Part shown: positions 14,055 to 22,563 of the stretch, piece by piece
Layout: the number at the start of each line of letters is the position of its first letter
Position numbering within the stretch: position 1 is the first letter of the stretch
DNA from: a bacterium
Lineage (GTDB): Bacteria > Armatimonadota > UBA5829
Assembly (NCBI GenBank): GCA_021372295.1
Contig: JAJFUS010000045.1
Span: 1 to 33,167 of the forward strand
DNA: 33,167 nucleotides
Direction: 5' to 3'
The notes under the pieces: generated by a model
Seen by the model: the letters and a program-made list of their open reading frames with translations, nothing else
The model's database searches: none
What the model was told of the DNA's origin: nothing
Position numbers and translations under genes: made by a program

Positions 14055-15299
14055 ATGCTTGTGTATTATAACGCACGCAGGGCAGCGTTCGCCTGCTTTG
14101 CGATGATATTCGTCGCGTCCGTGACGTTTGCGGAGGATTTGTCACTTCAGCAGGCGCTTGGCATAGCGACCAAATACAACCCAACTATCGCCGCCGGTCA
14201 ATTGTCGGCCCAGTCGGCCTTGCAATCGGCTAAAGGGGCACGTGCCCTGGCGAATCCCGAGGTCATAGTCGCGCCGTCAGTGATGGGCGAGGCGGGATCG
14301 GATTCAGCAATATTGTTTTCCCAGCCGCTCGAACTGAACGGTAGCAGAAAAGCTCGTGGAGACATTGCGGCCTTTGAAGCCGTTGCAGCACGTTTCGACG
14401 CCGATGCGCTTAGAAAAGATATTGCGCTTCGCGTCGGCAATGCTTACTGGGATGTGGCAAAGGCCCAGGAGTTGGTTAGTCTAAATCAAGACAATGTGGA
14501 CTATCTTGAGACAGTACGAGCCGCGGTGCAAAAGCAATACGATGTCGGCGCGGCGCCTGGCTCTCAGCCAATGAAAATGGAAGTCGAGCTTGCAAGAGCG
14601 CGGCAGGAACTCGTGCAGGCTAAACTTAAGCTTGCGCAAGACAAAACTTCACTGAATGCCCTGCTAAACCGGCCGTGTGAGGTTGAATTTGTCACGTCCG
14701 ATCCTTTGATATTCAAGAATGTTTGCGCAGACAGGCAGTCGCTTGTGGCATTAGCGATATCGAAAAGACCGGAAATCGCGGCAGCTGAATCCCAATTTAA
14801 CGCAGCGAAAAGTCGAATATCTGCCGCTCGCGCTTTGAGAATTCCAGATTTGGCAATTCAAGCTCGAAAGGAATCTTTCGATGCGGGAAGTGATGGTGGG
14901 CTTGCTTTGGCGATCACTCTGCCGCTGATTGACTGGGGATCGGCAAAATCGGGAAAACAGAGTGCGCTGACGGCAGCCCGAAGCCGCGAAAAGCAACTAG
15001 AAACTGTCAGGGTTGGTGTAATCACCGATGTCCAACAGGCGATCAATCAGGTCGAAACGACATCCCAGATAGTGCGCGAATATCAAAGCGGTATATTGGA
15101 AAAGTCTGAGCAGCTTGCGCAAATGGCAAAAAAAGGCTATGAGAAGGGCGCGAGCAGTTATCTGGAACTACTTGAGGCGCAGAGAACCCTCAGAAGCACA
15201 CGCTCATCCTACTATACCGCGCTCGCCGAGCACGCAAAAGCGCTAGTTCAGCTCGAATGGGCTATCGGCTGCTCCATAAATACGGAGGTGATTAAATGA
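14055..15299 (+). CDS. TolC-family outer membrane channel of a heavy-metal RND pump (CusC/CzcC-like)
   Basis: 414 residues from ATG 14055, with GAGG 8 nt upstream; the TTG two codons earlier is too close to the SD. A signal peptide (about 1-26, cleaving after TFA) is followed by the OEP repeat layout: DLSLQQALGIATKYNPTIAA, GQLSAQSALQSAKGARALAN, then VGNAYWDVAKAQELVSLNQD and, after the internal repeat, ISAARALRIPDLAIQARKES and YEKGASSYLELLEAQRTLRS. These are the long helices and periodic beta-turns of TolC-type trimers. It supplies the outer-membrane exit duct of the pump made by the next two genes. Its stop overlaps the start of the adaptor gene by four bases (ATGA). Confidence 0.88.
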   Translation: MLVYYNARRAAFACFAMIFVASVTFAEDLSLQQALGIATKYNPTIAAGQLSAQSALQSAKGARALANPEVIVAPSVMGEAGSDSAILFSQPLELNGSRKARGDIAAFEAVAARFDADALRKDIALRVGNAYWDVAKAQELVSLNQDNVDYLETVRAAVQKQYDVGAAPGSQPMKMEVELARARQELVQAKLKLAQDKTSLNALLNRPCEVEFVTSDPLIFKNVCADRQSLVALAISKRPEIAAAESQFNAAKSRISAARALRIPDLAIQARKESFDAGSDGGLALAITLPLIDWGSAKSGKQSALTAARSREKQLETVRVGVITDVQQAINQVETTSQIVREYQSGILEKSEQLAQMAKKGYEKGASSYLELLEAQRTLRSTRSSYYTALAEHAKALVQLEWAIGCSINTEVIK

Positions 15300-16822
15300 A
15301 AGTTAAGATTATCGCGCTACTGCTGGTTGTCGCGCTGGCTTCAGCAGGAATTACATACAGTCTGGTAAAAAAATCGCCTGTTTCGGCAGAACATGTCGAG
15401 GAAGAACACACATCTGAGCCGATAAAGATAGCCGGGCTGCAAGTTGCCCCTGCTATATCTGGCGACGGCTGGAATGCCATCGAGGTCACGGGCAAAGTAG
15501 CCGTTCCGCCTGACCGGCTTGTTAAAATCAGCCCCAGGATTGACGGCAAGATCGTTGCGGCGCATGGAACAGTCGGCGATTACGTCCATCGCGGGCAGGA
15601 GCTTGCAGTTATTTCCAGTGTGGAACTGGCGGAAGCGCGAGCCGATTATCGCCAGGCTCTTGGACGGCTTAACACGGCCCGCAAGAATTATGATCGGGAA
15701 GTTCAAATAGTGAAACTCGGAGCCGTAAGCGCTCGCCCGCTCGAAGAAGCTCGAACTGAGAGTTTTGTCTCTCAAGGAGATCTGTCGGATGCAAAAAGTG
15801 GGCTTGCACAGGCCAAAAGCGAACTCATAAAAGAAGAAAGCGAGCTTGTTCAATGCAAAGCTAGGCTGGATAGGGCGAAGGAACTATATGTGGAAAAGAT
15901 AATCTCCAGGCATGATATGGAATCAGCCGAGGCCGAATACAAGCGTGACACCGCGTCGGTAGATACGGCAAAGTCCAAGGTCGCGCAGGCCGAGTCAAAT
16001 GTCGATAAGGCCAAATCCAAGCTCGATATCTCAAAGCAGTATCTGTCTCGTGAGGAAAAAGTCTACAAAAGCAAGGCTCTCGACGCGAAGACCCTGCAAA
16101 GCGCCAGAGCGGATATCGATGCGGCGCAAGTTGATGTGCAATCCGCAGCGGATAGAATCCGCGTGCTCGGAGCTGACCCGTCCGGTTCAGGCGATACGCT
16201 TTCCGTCAGATCGCCGATTAGCGGGCGGATAGTCTCGCGTCAATCCAATATTGGCGAAATGGCGACTTCATCGGATGCCATATTCACCGTGGCCGATCTC
16301 TCTCGAGTCTGGATCGAGGCGGATGTCTATGAAAAGGACTTGTCACAGGTGCGCAAGGGACAACCCTCAGAAATTCGTGTCGATGCATACCCTGACAAGG
16401 TCTTCACCGGCAAAATCGACTCCATCGGCGACATTCTCAGCCCCGAGTCAAGAACGGCAAAGGTGAGAATTGTTGTCGCAAACCCCGATGGTCTGCTGCG
16501 AGGGGAAATGTTCGCGAAAGTCTCGCTGCTTACGGAAAGGAACGGTCGAAGCGTGCTCATCGCGAAGGATGCAATACTCGACGATGCCGGAGAAAAGATT
16601 GCATTCACGCCATGTATGGAGTGCCCTGAGGATAAGAAAGCCGGAACCAATGCCTGTGGGGCTTATGACAAACTCCACGTCACGACCGGCCACGTGCGAG
16701 GCAGGAACATTGAAGTTCTGAATGGAATCGAGCCTGGAACGCTTGTAGTAACGACCGGTGCGTATCAGCTCAAAACAGCCCTCGGCTCCGGCAAGCTCGA
16801 AGCCGGTTGCACAGATCATTAG
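15296..16822 (+). CDS. RND periplasmic adaptor (CusB/CzcB-like, HlyD family)
   Basis: 508 residues. An N-terminal anchor/signal (1-26) is followed by a beta-barrel and the first half of a biotinyl-lipoyl domain (RIDGKIVAAHGTVGDYVHRG, 81-100), a very long coiled-coil hairpin region (about 105-290), the second lipoyl half (SVRSPISGRIVSRQSNIGEM, 303-322) and a C-terminal membrane-proximal domain. The coiled-coil is three in-register 59-residue repeats (119-177, 178-236, 237-295). A Cys cluster (C440, C443, C454) lies in the C-terminal domain and could bind metal. Metal-RND adaptors connect pump and channel and, in CusB, also bind Cu/Ag. The start overlaps the TolC stop; the pump gene follows after 9 nt. 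Confidence 0.9.
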   Translation: MKVKIIALLLVVALASAGITYSLVKKSPVSAEHVEEEHTSEPIKIAGLQVAPAISGDGWNAIEVTGKVAVPPDRLVKISPRIDGKIVAAHGTVGDYVHRGQELAVISSVELAEARADYRQALGRLNTARKNYDREVQIVKLGAVSARPLEEARTESFVSQGDLSDAKSGLAQAKSELIKEESELVQCKARLDRAKELYVEKIISRHDMESAEAEYKRDTASVDTAKSKVAQAESNVDKAKSKLDISKQYLSREEKVYKSKALDAKTLQSARADIDAAQVDVQSAADRIRVLGADPSGSGDTLSVRSPISGRIVSRQSNIGEMATSSDAIFTVADLSRVWIEADVYEKDLSQVRKGQPSEIRVDAYPDKVFTGKIDSIGDILSPESRTAKVRIVVANPDGLLRGEMFAKVSLLTERNGRSVLIAKDAILDDAGEKIAFTPCMECPEDKKAGTNACGAYDKLHVTTGHVRGRNIEVLNGIEPGTLVVTTGAYQLKTALGSGKLEAGCTDH

Positions 16823-16831
16823 GAGAACTCA

Positions 16832-19800
16832 ATGGACACTTCTCACGGAAGTCTTATAGATAAAATAATACATTCGTCGTTCAAGCAGAAAGCGCTGGTA
16901 ATGATGCTGGTCGCTCTGGCGCTGGTCTTCGGTATGTCGGCCTATCAGCGGATGCCGCGAAACGTCTATCCCGACATCACAATCCCGGTATTCACCATCG
17001 TGACCGAAAACGAAGCAATGGCCCCCGAAGAAATTGAGATGATGATAACACGGCCTATGGAATCTGCCATGAACGGCCTTCCCGGCGTGCGAAGGATTCG
17101 ATCTCAGACCACGCAGGGACTATCGTCGGTGGTGGTAGAGTTCGACATTGAAACGGAGTTCTGGCGCGCGAGGCAATTCGTGACGGAGCGGATGAGTCAG
17201 GTGGCTTCGCAGCTTCCCGCGGGAACGGAGCCTCCGACTCTAAGCAGCGCGACCACACGTCTGGCCGAAGTATATGAACTCGCAATTGAGGGTGATCTAC
17301 CTTCGACTGAATTGCGCGAAATCGCCGAATGGCAGGTTCGATACAACCTGCTGACCGTGCCTGGTGTCGCCGAAGTGCTCAACACCGGCGGGAAGATGCG
17401 ACAGTATCGTGTCACGGTCGATCCGAACAAACTGCGCTCCTACGGCGTAAAGTTATCGGAAGTCGAAGAGGCCGTGCAGAGCGGCAATGAAAACGCTTCG
17501 GGAGGATTTATCAGCACAGGCCCGACCGAGTATACCGTCCGCGGGATCGGCAGGCTCAATAGCGTCGAGGATATAGGCAATACAGTCGTATCCGAGCGAG
17601 ATGGGGTTCCACTGTATCTCAAAGATATCTCTGAGATCACCGATGGAACGGCCATACGCAGGGGAATAGCGAGTAAGAACGGCAGGGAAACGGTGGTCGC
17701 GCTGGTTATCAAGCAGCCGAACGCGGACACGGTGGCGGTTGTCGAAGGAGTGGAAAAGGCAGTCAACGATATGCGTGCCACACTTCCAAAAAGCGTCCGC
17801 CTGACGCCGTATTACGACCAGACGCATCTCATCCAGCACTCACTTTCGAGCGTCACGCGGGCGATTCTGGTTGGGGCTGTGCTCGTTATAATCGTGTTGC
17901 TGGTCTTTCTCGGACACTTCAGGAGCACGCTTATAGTCGCGGCGTCGCTGCCGCTCTCGGTGATGATTGCAGGAATTCTTATGAAGCAGCTCGGCGTCGG
18001 GCTCAATACGATGTCACTCGGTGGACTTGCGATTGCGGTCGGAATAATGGTGGACGCCTCGATTATTATGGTCGAGAACATCTATCATCGCTTCCATAAG
18101 AATCGAGCAAATCTCAACGACCATCACGTCAAGGAAAGCATTGCGCACAAGGCGGCGATAGAAGTCGGCAGACCGATTGCGTTCGCCACACTGATTATAA
18201 TTGCGGTGTTTCTGCCGCTATATCTGATGGGCGGCATTGAGGGACTTTTGTTCAGGCCGCTTGCGGTCACTGTTGCGGCAGCTATGCTTGTAGCGCTGGC
18301 TCTTTCGCTTACATTCACACCCGTGCTTGCCACCCGGTTCCTGCATCCCAAAGACGGGGAGGATTCCGAAGGCGAGGTGAAATTTGTAAAGTGGATCAAG
18401 CAAGGCTATATACCCGCGCTGGAATATGCTTTGAATCACAGGTGGCTGGTGATCGCGACAGCATTCGGGCTGCTCATACCAACCGCGTTCGGTTTGATGG
18501 CAGTCGGCAAGGACTTCATGCCTAAACTCGATGAAGGAGCCTGGTTTATATCCACCGTAACTCCTCCCGAAACATCTCTCGAAGAAAATAACCGCATCAC
18601 TAGCCAGATCGAGCGGCTGCTTGCCAGTAACCCGAATATCACCAGCGTTGTGCGGCGAAATGGCCGCTCGGAACGCGCAATTGGCTGCGTGCTGCCTGTG
18701 AACTCCGGCGAGATGCTCGTAAACCTCAAGCCGAAAGATCAGTTAACCAAGCCCGCCGATGAAATCATGGCCGATGTTCGCGCTCAGATTGAAAAAATTC
18801 CCGGAGTGGCGGTCTCGTTTACACAGCCGCTCCAAAATAAGATAGATGAAAGCATGGAGGGCACTCCGGCTCCACTGCAGGTCAAACTGTTCGGCCCGGA
18901 CATACAGGTGCTGGCCGAGAAAGGTGGTCAGATTGAAAAAATTGTAAGGGAGACTCGCGGCGTAGCGGATGTGAAGATGGATCAGGCATCGGGCATTCCG
19001 CAGTTGCAGGTTCAGATAAACAGAGAGGCTGCGGCACGTTATGGAGTGTCTGTCGGTGCGATATCGGAGATAGTGCGACTTGCCATTGGCGGAGAAGAGC
19101 TCACTCAAGTCTGGAAAAATCAACGCAGTTATGGCGTGTTTGTTCGATTTCCAGACTCTATGCGCGGCGACGTGGAGTCTATAAAGAACATACTGGTTGA
19201 TACTCCAACAGGCGCTCAGGTGCCGCTTTCCCAGATAGCTGATGTGTCGTTATCCGAAGGCCCTAATGTTATTTGGCGAGAGGCAATGAACCGACGCGTG
19301 AGCATCGATGCCAGTCTACAGGGTAGAGACTTGGGCAGCGTGGTCGCGGACATCAAGACTGGGCTGAAAAAAGTCGATCTGCCGCCCGATTACTATGTGG
19401 TCTTCGGCGGTCAGTATCAGAATCAGCAGAGGGCAATGAAATCGTTGATGCTCGCGACAGGCGTTGCAATTGCAATTGTGTTTATGCTGCTGTTTTTGGC
19501 GCTGCGGTCGGCCTCTCATGCGACGATAATCCTCGCAACCGTCCCCAGCGCATTCATTGGCGGTGTGGCGTCACTGCTCATTACGGGCGAGACTTTAAAC
19601 GTGTCATCGGCAGTCGGTTTTATCGCGCTATTCGGGATCGCCGTGCAAAACTCTTTGGTGCTTCTAACCCAAACCAGCGACTTCATCGTCGAGGGCCATA
19701 CCAAGGAAAAGGCTATTCGACTGGCAAGCGTGCAGAGACTTCGTCCAAAATTGATGACCGCCTCCTGCGCGGCGTTGGGACTTCTGCCAATTCTGCTCAG

Positions 19801-19936
19801 CAGAGGAGTCGGTGCGGAGATAGAAAAGCCGCTTGCAATTGTTATGATCGGTGGGCTGGTGACGTCGACTCTGTTCACATTGCTGGTGCTGCCTGCAGTA
19901 TATTTGGCGCTCGAACGGGTCAGAACACGTACGTAA
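16832..19936 (+). CDS. CusA/CzcA-family heavy-metal RND efflux pump
   Basis: 1034 residues, normal for HME-RND. SD GGAG lies 6 nt before ATG. Twelve membrane spans in the usual 1 + 5, then 1 + 5 layout enclose two large periplasmic loops. The TM4 signature is A402-V-G-IMV-D408-A-SIIM-V-E415-N. CzcA-type Zn/Co/Cd pumps carry Asp at the 402 position; Ala there with DA and EN matches the HME4 (Cu+/Ag+) class such as CusA. The methionine triad of CusA is not obvious around TQPLQNKIDESMEGT, so a monovalent-metal substrate is likely but not certain. The C-terminal span region SVQRLRPKLMTASCAALGLL is typical. It is the last gene of the operon; no metal-sensing regulator is in the window. Confidence 0.92.
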   Translation: MDTSHGSLIDKIIHSSFKQKALVMMLVALALVFGMSAYQRMPRNVYPDITIPVFTIVTENEAMAPEEIEMMITRPMESAMNGLPGVRRIRSQTTQGLSSVVVEFDIETEFWRARQFVTERMSQVASQLPAGTEPPTLSSATTRLAEVYELAIEGDLPSTELREIAEWQVRYNLLTVPGVAEVLNTGGKMRQYRVTVDPNKLRSYGVKLSEVEEAVQSGNENASGGFISTGPTEYTVRGIGRLNSVEDIGNTVVSERDGVPLYLKDISEITDGTAIRRGIASKNGRETVVALVIKQPNADTVAVVEGVEKAVNDMRATLPKSVRLTPYYDQTHLIQHSLSSVTRAILVGAVLVIIVLLVFLGHFRSTLIVAASLPLSVMIAGILMKQLGVGLNTMSLGGLAIAVGIMVDASIIMVENIYHRFHKNRANLNDHHVKESIAHKAAIEVGRPIAFATLIIIAVFLPLYLMGGIEGLLFRPLAVTVAAAMLVALALSLTFTPVLATRFLHPKDGEDSEGEVKFVKWIKQGYIPALEYALNHRWLVIATAFGLLIPTAFGLMAVGKDFMPKLDEGAWFISTVTPPETSLEENNRITSQIERLLASNPNITSVVRRNGRSERAIGCVLPVNSGEMLVNLKPKDQLTKPADEIMADVRAQIEKIPGVAVSFTQPLQNKIDESMEGTPAPLQVKLFGPDIQVLAEKGGQIEKIVRETRGVADVKMDQASGIPQLQVQINREAAARYGVSVGAISEIVRLAIGGEELTQVWKNQRSYGVFVRFPDSMRGDVESIKNILVDTPTGAQVPLSQIADVSLSEGPNVIWREAMNRRVSIDASLQGRDLGSVVADIKTGLKKVDLPPDYYVVFGGQYQNQQRAMKSLMLATGVAIAIVFMLLFLALRSASHATIILATVPSAFIGGVASLLITGETLNVSSAVGFIALFGIAVQNSLVLLTQTSDFIVEGHTKEKAIRLASVQRLRPKLMTASCAALGLLPILLSRGVGAEIEKPLAIVMIGGLVTSTLFTLLVLPAVYLALERVRTRT

Positions 19937-20024
19937 ATTGGAGAGGTCCAGCTTGTCTTTCTCACGCAGCATCGAGGTTAACAAATGACTTGCGTAAGAA
20001 TTTAGTGGTTTTTTAGCGGCTGAG

Positions 20025-20061
20025 CCTGTCGAATACGGATATTTATTACCGTTCCGACAGG
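20025..20061. repeat. Inverted repeat after the pump gene
   Basis: CCTGTCG (20025-20031) pairs with CGACAGG (20055-20061), and the inner arms AATACGG/CCGTT pair further. No T-run follows, so it could be a weak terminator between convergent genes or an interspersed (REP-like) element. The rest of 19937-20113 contains no gene. Confidence 0.4.
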
Positions 20062-20113
20062 CCAGACGCGCCAGCCCATCATTGCATTTCGTATAAGGTA
20101 TGCAAAAAACCGC

Positions 20114-21481
20114 CTATTTCTCGATCGCTATGGCAGCCCTGATCTGCACCTTGCCTCTTTTCACGCTCGAGTTCTCCGTCGAACCACTCGATCCGCCGCG
20201 AGCGGGCATGGAAGCCACAGTCGCAACCCTCCTTTGAGGAGCAGGAGAATCCTCGTCGTCTCCACCAAACGGTGATGAGGCATAATTTCCGCTTGAGGCA
20301 GTTGAACCGGCAGTGGCAGTCGTCATCGCGGATGCGCCGGCCTCGCCAGCCCCAGGTTCGATAATCGCTGGGAATTCCAGGGTTACTTCTCGACGAATGG
20401 TCTTGCCAGCCTTGTAATCGAAATATGTGATCACTTCCGCCTTGACCGAATTACTGGAACTGCGAATCCTGCCATCGTCGAGCAAAATGCCCGAAGCGCC
20501 AGCCATCTGCGAGATCAACTTGACACATTCATGGCCGCTTTGCCACTCAAACGAGTCCAGCATGCAGGTTCCCTTGAATTCGATGAGATCAGTCAATCCC
20601 TCAAGTTTCAAGCTCATCTTATCCGGCCAGGAATCGCCTTCCTTGACTGACTTCTTAGGCAGCACCGGCAAAATATCCGTGATCTGAAACTTTGCTTGTT
20701 TGCTGAACATATTACGGTCGGTTACATTGCCGTATTTGGTCATCAACCGATAGAGCTGCGGCTTGATTGATTCGGTTTCATAGAGGATGGTCTTTTGCCC
20801 AAACGAAATCACACTGGGTTTTTCTCCAAGGCGATACCGCAGCAGGAACTCACCGTCAGCACGCACATCCTCAACGCTCTGGATGACCTTGAAATCGCCC
20901 GACATTCCCAGCCCACCGACAATCGGCAGATCGACGCCCGCAACAACTTCGAACACCTGCACACTGGAACTAACATCGAATGTATTCATCTGACCAAAAC
21001 TCAGCTTGTTTACGAGGGCCACACCCGGTGCTGGATTTGGCCGCGCAATCTTGTTTCTCAGAATAATGGGAACGCTGGCCGAATCCAAAATTTTTGCGGA
21101 ATTCTGGTTCTGCTGATGTATATCGACCTTAACAACGTACTTCCCGTCTTTGAAATAATGGTCATTCTTCGGGTCGGAAATAGTGCGGTAGGGAGCCTTG
21201 CTGTTCCAGAAAACATTGATAGTGCCATTTTTAGCGCGCACCGACTCCGAGTTGACAGCAAGAACAAAGTTCTCATGCCCTGCTTCGCCGACCGCAACCG
21301 AGATAAAGCAATCCTCAGGCACAACAGAACCTGGAATAGAAATTTTCACGTTTTCTCGAACGACTTGGTCTTGTTTCGGCCAGTATAGGTTCAAAGCATA
21401 GCCTGGAGCGCCCAACGACACCACAAATACCGCTGCCGAAACAGCCCAAAGAGCCGATTTTTTCTGGAAACAACGAGTCAT
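20114..21481 (-). CDS. Secreted protein of unknown function
   Basis: 455 residues from ATG 21481 with GGAG 7 nt upstream. A signal peptide (about 1-29, cleaving after PGYA) is present. The mature part is beta-rich: WPKQDQVVRENVKISIPG, 'FKDGKYVVKVDIHQQNQNSA' and VKIISLI-type strands (VKLISQMAGASGI). The pattern suggests two to three beta-sandwich domains (30-140, 150-300, 300-375). Residues about 375-440 are low-complexity Ala/Ser/Gly/Thr followed by a basic segment (SVKRGKVQIRAAIAIEK). No enzyme motif, transmembrane span or sorting signal was seen. The gene stands alone, opposite the end of the pump operon and separate from nadE. A possible promoter (TTGACT, 18 nt, TACCAT) lies upstream. I do not recognise the family. 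Confidence 0.7.
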   Translation of the reverse strand: MTRCFQKKSALWAVSAAVFVVSLGAPGYALNLYWPKQDQVVRENVKISIPGSVVPEDCFISVAVGEAGHENFVLAVNSESVRAKNGTINVFWNSKAPYRTISDPKNDHYFKDGKYVVKVDIHQQNQNSAKILDSASVPIILRNKIARPNPAPGVALVNKLSFGQMNTFDVSSSVQVFEVVAGVDLPIVGGLGMSGDFKVIQSVEDVRADGEFLLRYRLGEKPSVISFGQKTILYETESIKPQLYRLMTKYGNVTDRNMFSKQAKFQITDILPVLPKKSVKEGDSWPDKMSLKLEGLTDLIEFKGTCMLDSFEWQSGHECVKLISQMAGASGILLDDGRIRSSSNSVKAEVITYFDYKAGKTIRREVTLEFPAIIEPGAGEAGASAMTTATAGSTASSGNYASSPFGGDDEDSPAPQRRVATVASMPARGGSSGSTENSSVKRGKVQIRAAIAIEK

Positions 21482-21627
21482 CTTTAATCTCCAATGATTT
21501 AGAGGCTAGAAATCAGGGGTGGAGGTCAGTCCCTCCGCCTCGAAATGGTACTACAGATACCCCTGGCAAGTCAATCTGCCACTTCCCCGTTAATGAGACT
21601 CTCGAACAACCGTCTGGGGTTCCCGGA

Positions 21628-22365
21628 TTAAGGCTGAAATCTGGGAATAGGACATCGCTTGTGCTCGGATTCGGCAATCAGAGTGCGAACCCGTTTAACC
21701 GACGCCGGATCGAACCCCGAGAGTTCGCCCGATTCCAGTGCCGCGAGTATAGCGTCGATCTCACTATAGGTCATACCGATCTCGTTCTCGTCGGTCTGGC
21801 CTTCCCACAGGTCGGCGGTAGGAGCTTTGTCCATAACTTCCTGAGGCATGTCTATCTCGCGCGCAAGTTGGTAGACTTGATGCTTGAAGAAATTGCCCAA
21901 CGGAAGGATGTCGCTGCCGCCGTCGCCCCACTTGGTATAGTAGCCGATCGCAAGTTCGGTCTTGTTGCTCGTACCTGCCACAAGATATCCGAGCGCCTGA
22001 GCAGCGCAGTAGAGCGCGGTCATTCTGAGTCGCGGACGCACATTAGTGAGCTCGAACCCCTCCACATGCGGAATCCTGGGAACAAGCACGTCATAAGTAG
22101 CCGTCAGATCGGCGAAATGGGTCTTGATGCCGAATTTGCGCGCAACCAGCTTTGCATCCTCGGCAGACGCGGGATTTGAGTGGCACGGCATAATCATCCC
22201 GAGCACATTGTCTCCACAGGCCATTTTGGCCAGCACCGCAACCACCGACGAGTCAATCCCGCCGCTCATACCCAACACCAGCCCTTTCGCGCCGGCTTCT
22301 CGTACCCGGTCCTGCATCCAGACAGAAACCTGTCCCGCCAGCGGACGGGCGATGTCAACTGCCAT
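21628..22365 (-). CDS. nadE: NH3-dependent NAD+ synthetase
   Basis: 245 residues from ATG 22365 with AAGGAG 6 nt upstream. It has the ATP-pyrophosphatase loop GMSGGIDSSVVAVLA (about 33-47), the deamido-NAD/adenylate motif VAGTSNKTELAIGYYTKWGD and SDILPLGNFFKHQVYQLARE, then IPHVEG and APTADLWEGQTDENEIG. The enzyme amidates nicotinic acid adenine dinucleotide to NAD+. It lacks the N-terminal glutaminase domain, so ammonia is the nitrogen donor, and the length matches the bacterial short form. It lies between the secreted unknown and the PEP-CTERM gene, divergent from the latter. Confidence 0.95.
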   Translation of the reverse strand: MAVDIARPLAGQVSVWMQDRVREAGAKGLVLGMSGGIDSSVVAVLAKMACGDNVLGMIMPCHSNPASAEDAKLVARKFGIKTHFADLTATYDVLVPRIPHVEGFELTNVRPRLRMTALYCAAQALGYLVAGTSNKTELAIGYYTKWGDGGSDILPLGNFFKHQVYQLAREIDMPQEVMDKAPTADLWEGQTDENEIGMTYSEIDAILAALESGELSGFDPASVKRVRTLIAESEHKRCPIPRFQP

Positions 22366-22429
22366 CCATTTCTCCTTAAAAAACAGCGTAGAACGCCGCG
22401 ACTTCTTGAATTAATTTTCAGCCATGTAT

Positions 22430-22458
22430 ATCTTACCAGATTACGACGCCGGGGTTAA
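22430..22458 (-). promoter_or_regulatory. Candidate promoter for nadE
   Basis: On the minus strand TTAACC (22453-22458), 17 nt, TAAGAT (22430-22435), each matching 4 of 6. The leader would be about 60 nt. Confidence 0.4.
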
Positions 22459-22495
22459 GAGGTTCTAATAATGTATGCATGTTAAAACGCCACTT

Positions 22496-22511
22496 TGGCA
22501 CACTTCTTGCA
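22496..22511 (+). promoter_or_regulatory. Sigma-54 (RpoN) promoter of the PEP-CTERM gene
   Basis: TGGCACACTTCTTGCA matches the -24/-12 consensus TGGCAC-N5-TTGC exactly: GG at 22497-22498 and GC at 22509-22510 with 10 nt between. The start would be near 22522, leaving about 42 nt to the TTG start at 22564. It is the only full match noticed in the window's intergenic DNA. Confidence 0.75.
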
Positions 22512-22563
22512 AGCTATACCATTGGGTGGATTCGCATATTATGGATAGGGATAGGGTAGAGTA

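Noticed and set aside
21564..21581. A TGGCA-N8-TGCCA inverted repeat that resembles a sigma-54 site upstream of the secreted unknown.
   Set aside because: The GG and GC elements are 11 nt apart on both strands, one too many for a -24/-12 promoter, so I treat it only as an inverted repeat.
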